Below, in pieces: positions 5,763 through 7,390 of a DNA stretch of 7,390 nucleotides. Where the stretch lies: contig JAACDS010000273.1 in NCBI GenBank assembly GCA_009936895.1, positions 1 to 7,390 of the forward strand, in the 5' to 3' direction. Under the pieces are notes generated by a model. That model had not been told where the DNA came from. It did no database searches and saw only the letters and a list, made by a program, of their open reading frames with translations. Position 1 is the stretch's first letter, and each line of letters opens with the position of its first letter. The DNA comes from Pseudomonadota bacterium. Its GTDB lineage: Bacteria; Pseudomonadota; Gammaproteobacteria; Pseudomonadales; Azotimanducaceae. The translations under genes were made by a program, and so were the position numbers.

Positions 5763-7259
5763 ATGAACGATCTGATTTTTCGGCAGGTTAGAATTTTGGA
5801 TGGCAGTGGTGGCCCCGAATGGATCGGCGACGTGAGCGTCCAAGACGGACGTATCAACGAAGTGGGTACAGTGACGGAAGGCCTCGTCAGTGGTGGTCGT
5901 GAGGTCGTCGCCAACGGTGCGGTGCTGTGTCCGGGCCTCATTGATACCCACGCCCACGATGACGGGGCGTTTTTCCGGCATCCGGGCATGGAGTTCAAGC
6001 TGTCCCAAGGTGTCACGACCGTGGTGAGCGGCAACTGCGGGTTTTCCGCGATCCCCGCGGATCCTACCAAGGACTCGGTGGCCGCCAGCGGCGGCATTTT
6101 GGCCGGTCTGGAAGGTGAGTTCACGGATCTCGACGGTTACTATGCAGCGGCGTTAGCGCGGCAGCCCGCCATCAATAACATGATGTTGGTGGGACATAAC
6201 ACCGTTCGCTCACTGGTCATGGGCGACAGCAAGAGCGCGCCGACGGATAGCCAACTGCGCGAAATGCAGGGGCATGTGACCCACGCTTTGGAGCAGGGTG
6301 CCTGTGGCTTTTCCAGCGGTCTGATCTATCGGCCCGGTCGATTCAGCGATACAGAGGAAGTCACCGAACTGGCTAAAATGGCTGCCCCCTTTGATGCTCT
6401 GTACACCACACACATGCGCAATGAAGGCGACCGCCTGCTGGAAGCCGTGGATGAGAGTTTGCAAATCGCACGGGACGGCGGGGTGCACCTGCACATTTCT
6501 CACCACAAGGCGGCAGGCAAGGGGAATTGGGGCAAGGTCAAAGAGTCCCTGCAGCGCGTGGACGCAGCCCTACGCGAGGGCCAACCGGTGACCTTGGATG
6601 TCTACCCGTATACCGCAGGCAGCGGTCGTATGATCGAATACTTCAACCTAGACCGGGTCAGCGAAGAGCTGGCGGAAGTGGTGCGTATCGCCAGCTGCAA
6701 AGCGTTCCGGGCTTACGAAGGGCGCATGCTGGTGGACATCGCAACCGAGGAAAACATCTCGTTGACGGATCTGGTCATTAAAATTCTGACCGCACCCTTC
6801 GGTGACCGAACTCTGTGTATCCACTTCATCATTGATGAAGCCGACGTCGAGACCAATTTAGCGCACGCAGACATGATGGTGGGTAGCGATGGCATTCCGG
6901 ATTTGCGCGGAAAACCCCATCCACGCCTATTCGGCACATTCCCCCGTGTGCTTGGCCATTACGTGCGGGAACGCAGCGTGCTGTCGCTGCCGGAAGCGGT
7001 TCGGCGTATGACGTCTTTATCGGCCAAAACCTTCGGCCTAGGCGAGCGAGGCGAAATCAAAACCGGTTATTGGGCAGATTTACTGCTGTTTCAGCCCGAC
7101 GTCGTCATTGATCAGGCCACTTACGACGAGCCTAAAACTGAAGCCGCGGGTATCGACATGGTCGTCGTCAACGGCCAAATCGCATTAGAGGCTGGTGCAC
7201 ATAGCGGCGTGGGCAATGGTCAAATGCTTCGCTATCGGCGCTCACCATTTGGGCACTAG
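5763..7259 (+). CDS. D-aminoacylase / N-acyl-D-amino-acid deacylase-type amidohydrolase
   Basis: This subgroup of the amidohydrolase superfamily (Amidohydro_3) hydrolyses N-acyl bonds of D-amino acids or related amides and ring compounds. The 498-residue product keeps the metal ligand set known from Alcaligenes D-aminoacylase, with matching spacings. H63 and H65 lie in the THAHDD motif, C92 in SGNCGFS, H217 in TTHMRNEG, H247 in HISHHK, and D376 in VGSDGIP is the catalytic acid/base. A TIM-barrel domain covers about residues 60-420. The flanking beta-sandwich is formed by the N-terminal strand region and the C-terminal segment RGEIKTGYWADLLLFQP. AGGAG at 5752-5756 sits 6 bases before the ATG. 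Its short distance from the GMC gene indicates one operon. Many proteins of this subgroup are annotated as D-aminoacylase without proof of substrate; dihydroorotase- or hydantoinase-like activity is less likely because the Cys ligand and GNCGFS block are present. Confidence 0.9.
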   Translation: MNDLIFRQVRILDGSGGPEWIGDVSVQDGRINEVGTVTEGLVSGGREVVANGAVLCPGLIDTHAHDDGAFFRHPGMEFKLSQGVTTVVSGNCGFSAIPADPTKDSVAASGGILAGLEGEFTDLDGYYAAALARQPAINNMMLVGHNTVRSLVMGDSKSAPTDSQLREMQGHVTHALEQGACGFSSGLIYRPGRFSDTEEVTELAKMAAPFDALYTTHMRNEGDRLLEAVDESLQIARDGGVHLHISHHKAAGKGNWGKVKESLQRVDAALREGQPVTLDVYPYTAGSGRMIEYFNLDRVSEELAEVVRIASCKAFRAYEGRMLVDIATEENISLTDLVIKILTAPFGDRTLCIHFIIDEADVETNLAHADMMVGSDGIPDLRGKPHPRLFGTFPRVLGHYVRERSVLSLPEAVRRMTSLSAKTFGLGERGEIKTGYWADLLLFQPDVVIDQATYDEPKTEAAGIDMVVVNGQIALEAGAHSGVGNGQMLRYRRSPFGH

Positions 7260-7292
7260 AGCTGAGCAAAATACGTTAGCATTGTCGACTCA

Positions 7293-7310
7293 TGCGGCGA
7301 GGCTGCCGCA
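7293..7310 (+). other. Hairpin between amidohydrolase and the following gene
   Basis: TGCGGC (7293-7298) and GCCGCA (7305-7310) form a perfect 6-bp stem with a GAGGCT loop, 33 bases after the amidohydrolase stop. There is no T-run behind it, so termination is doubtful. It may still partly separate expression of the next gene, which begins 29 bases later. Confidence 0.3.
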
Positions 7311-7339
7311 GCATCAATTCAAAGAAAACTGGAGTGTTC

Positions 7340-7390
7340 ATGGCCTTTTTAACTCGATCCCTTGATAACCACGTACTGACACTGACCATG
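7340..7390 (+). CDS. Probable enoyl-CoA hydratase/isomerase family protein, N-terminal fragment cut by window edge
   Basis: ATG at 7340 follows a GGAG at 7331-7334 with a 5-base spacer, and opens a frame that is still open at the window end (17 codons). The peptide MAFLTRSLDNHVLTLTM resembles the first beta-strand of crotonase-family proteins, where a phrase like V-L-T-L-T is followed by an Asn-Arg-Pro motif just beyond this edge. Such enzymes hydrate enoyl-CoA in beta-oxidation or related CoA-thioester degradation, which would suit a catabolic cluster with the two upstream genes. The family call rests on very few residues; the presence of a real start is better supported than the function. 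Confidence 0.55.
   Translation, partial: MAFLTRSLDNHVLTLTM

Overview
The window reads as a chromosomal segment of a free-living, aerobic proteobacterium, most likely a gammaproteobacterium. This is inferred from the E. coli/Pseudomonas-like bacterioferritin, Bfd and MobA proteins, the divergent bfd/bfr arrangement, moderately high GC, Shine-Dalgarno-led genes and the catabolic gene mix. No rRNA, tRNA, CRISPR array, insertion sequence or phage gene is visible, and no gene-free stretch exceeds about 190 bases.

Layout. Positions 1-555 hold the 3' part of a phytanoyl-CoA-dioxygenase-like Fe(II)/2-oxoglutarate oxygenase. An EamA/DMT permease follows at 633-1523. Convergent to it, on the minus strand, is one 945-base gene (2475 down to 1531) that looks at first like two ORFs split by an in-frame UGA at 1986-1984. 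The halves are in the same frame and read through as a 314-residue GrdB/PrdB-like protein with a U-P-V-C redox motif. A long hairpin with a perfect 8-bp top stem starts a few bases after the UGA, as expected for a bacterial SECIS. I therefore call it a selenoprotein; it is the main discovery of the window.

Next comes an iron-storage block. bfd (minus, 2846-2595) and bfr (plus, 3034-3507) are divergent across 187 bases. That spacer contains a good sigma70-type promoter for bfd with a Fur-box-like sequence between and over its -10/-35 elements, plus a second Fur-like site nearer bfr. mobA (minus, 4108-3509) ends one base from the end of bfr.

The right end is a plus-strand, probably catabolic cluster. 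A GMC-family FAD alcohol dehydrogenase (4181-5734) is followed after 28 bases by a D-aminoacylase-type amidohydrolase (5763-7259). After 80 bases the first 17 codons of a probable enoyl-CoA hydratase appear (7340-7390, cut by the window edge). An oxidoreductase, a deacylase and a beta-oxidation-type enzyme would fit degradation of an N-acylated or amide-containing organic compound, but the substrate cannot be read from the sequence.

The selenoprotein call implies that selA, selB, selC and selD exist elsewhere in the genome; none is in this window.
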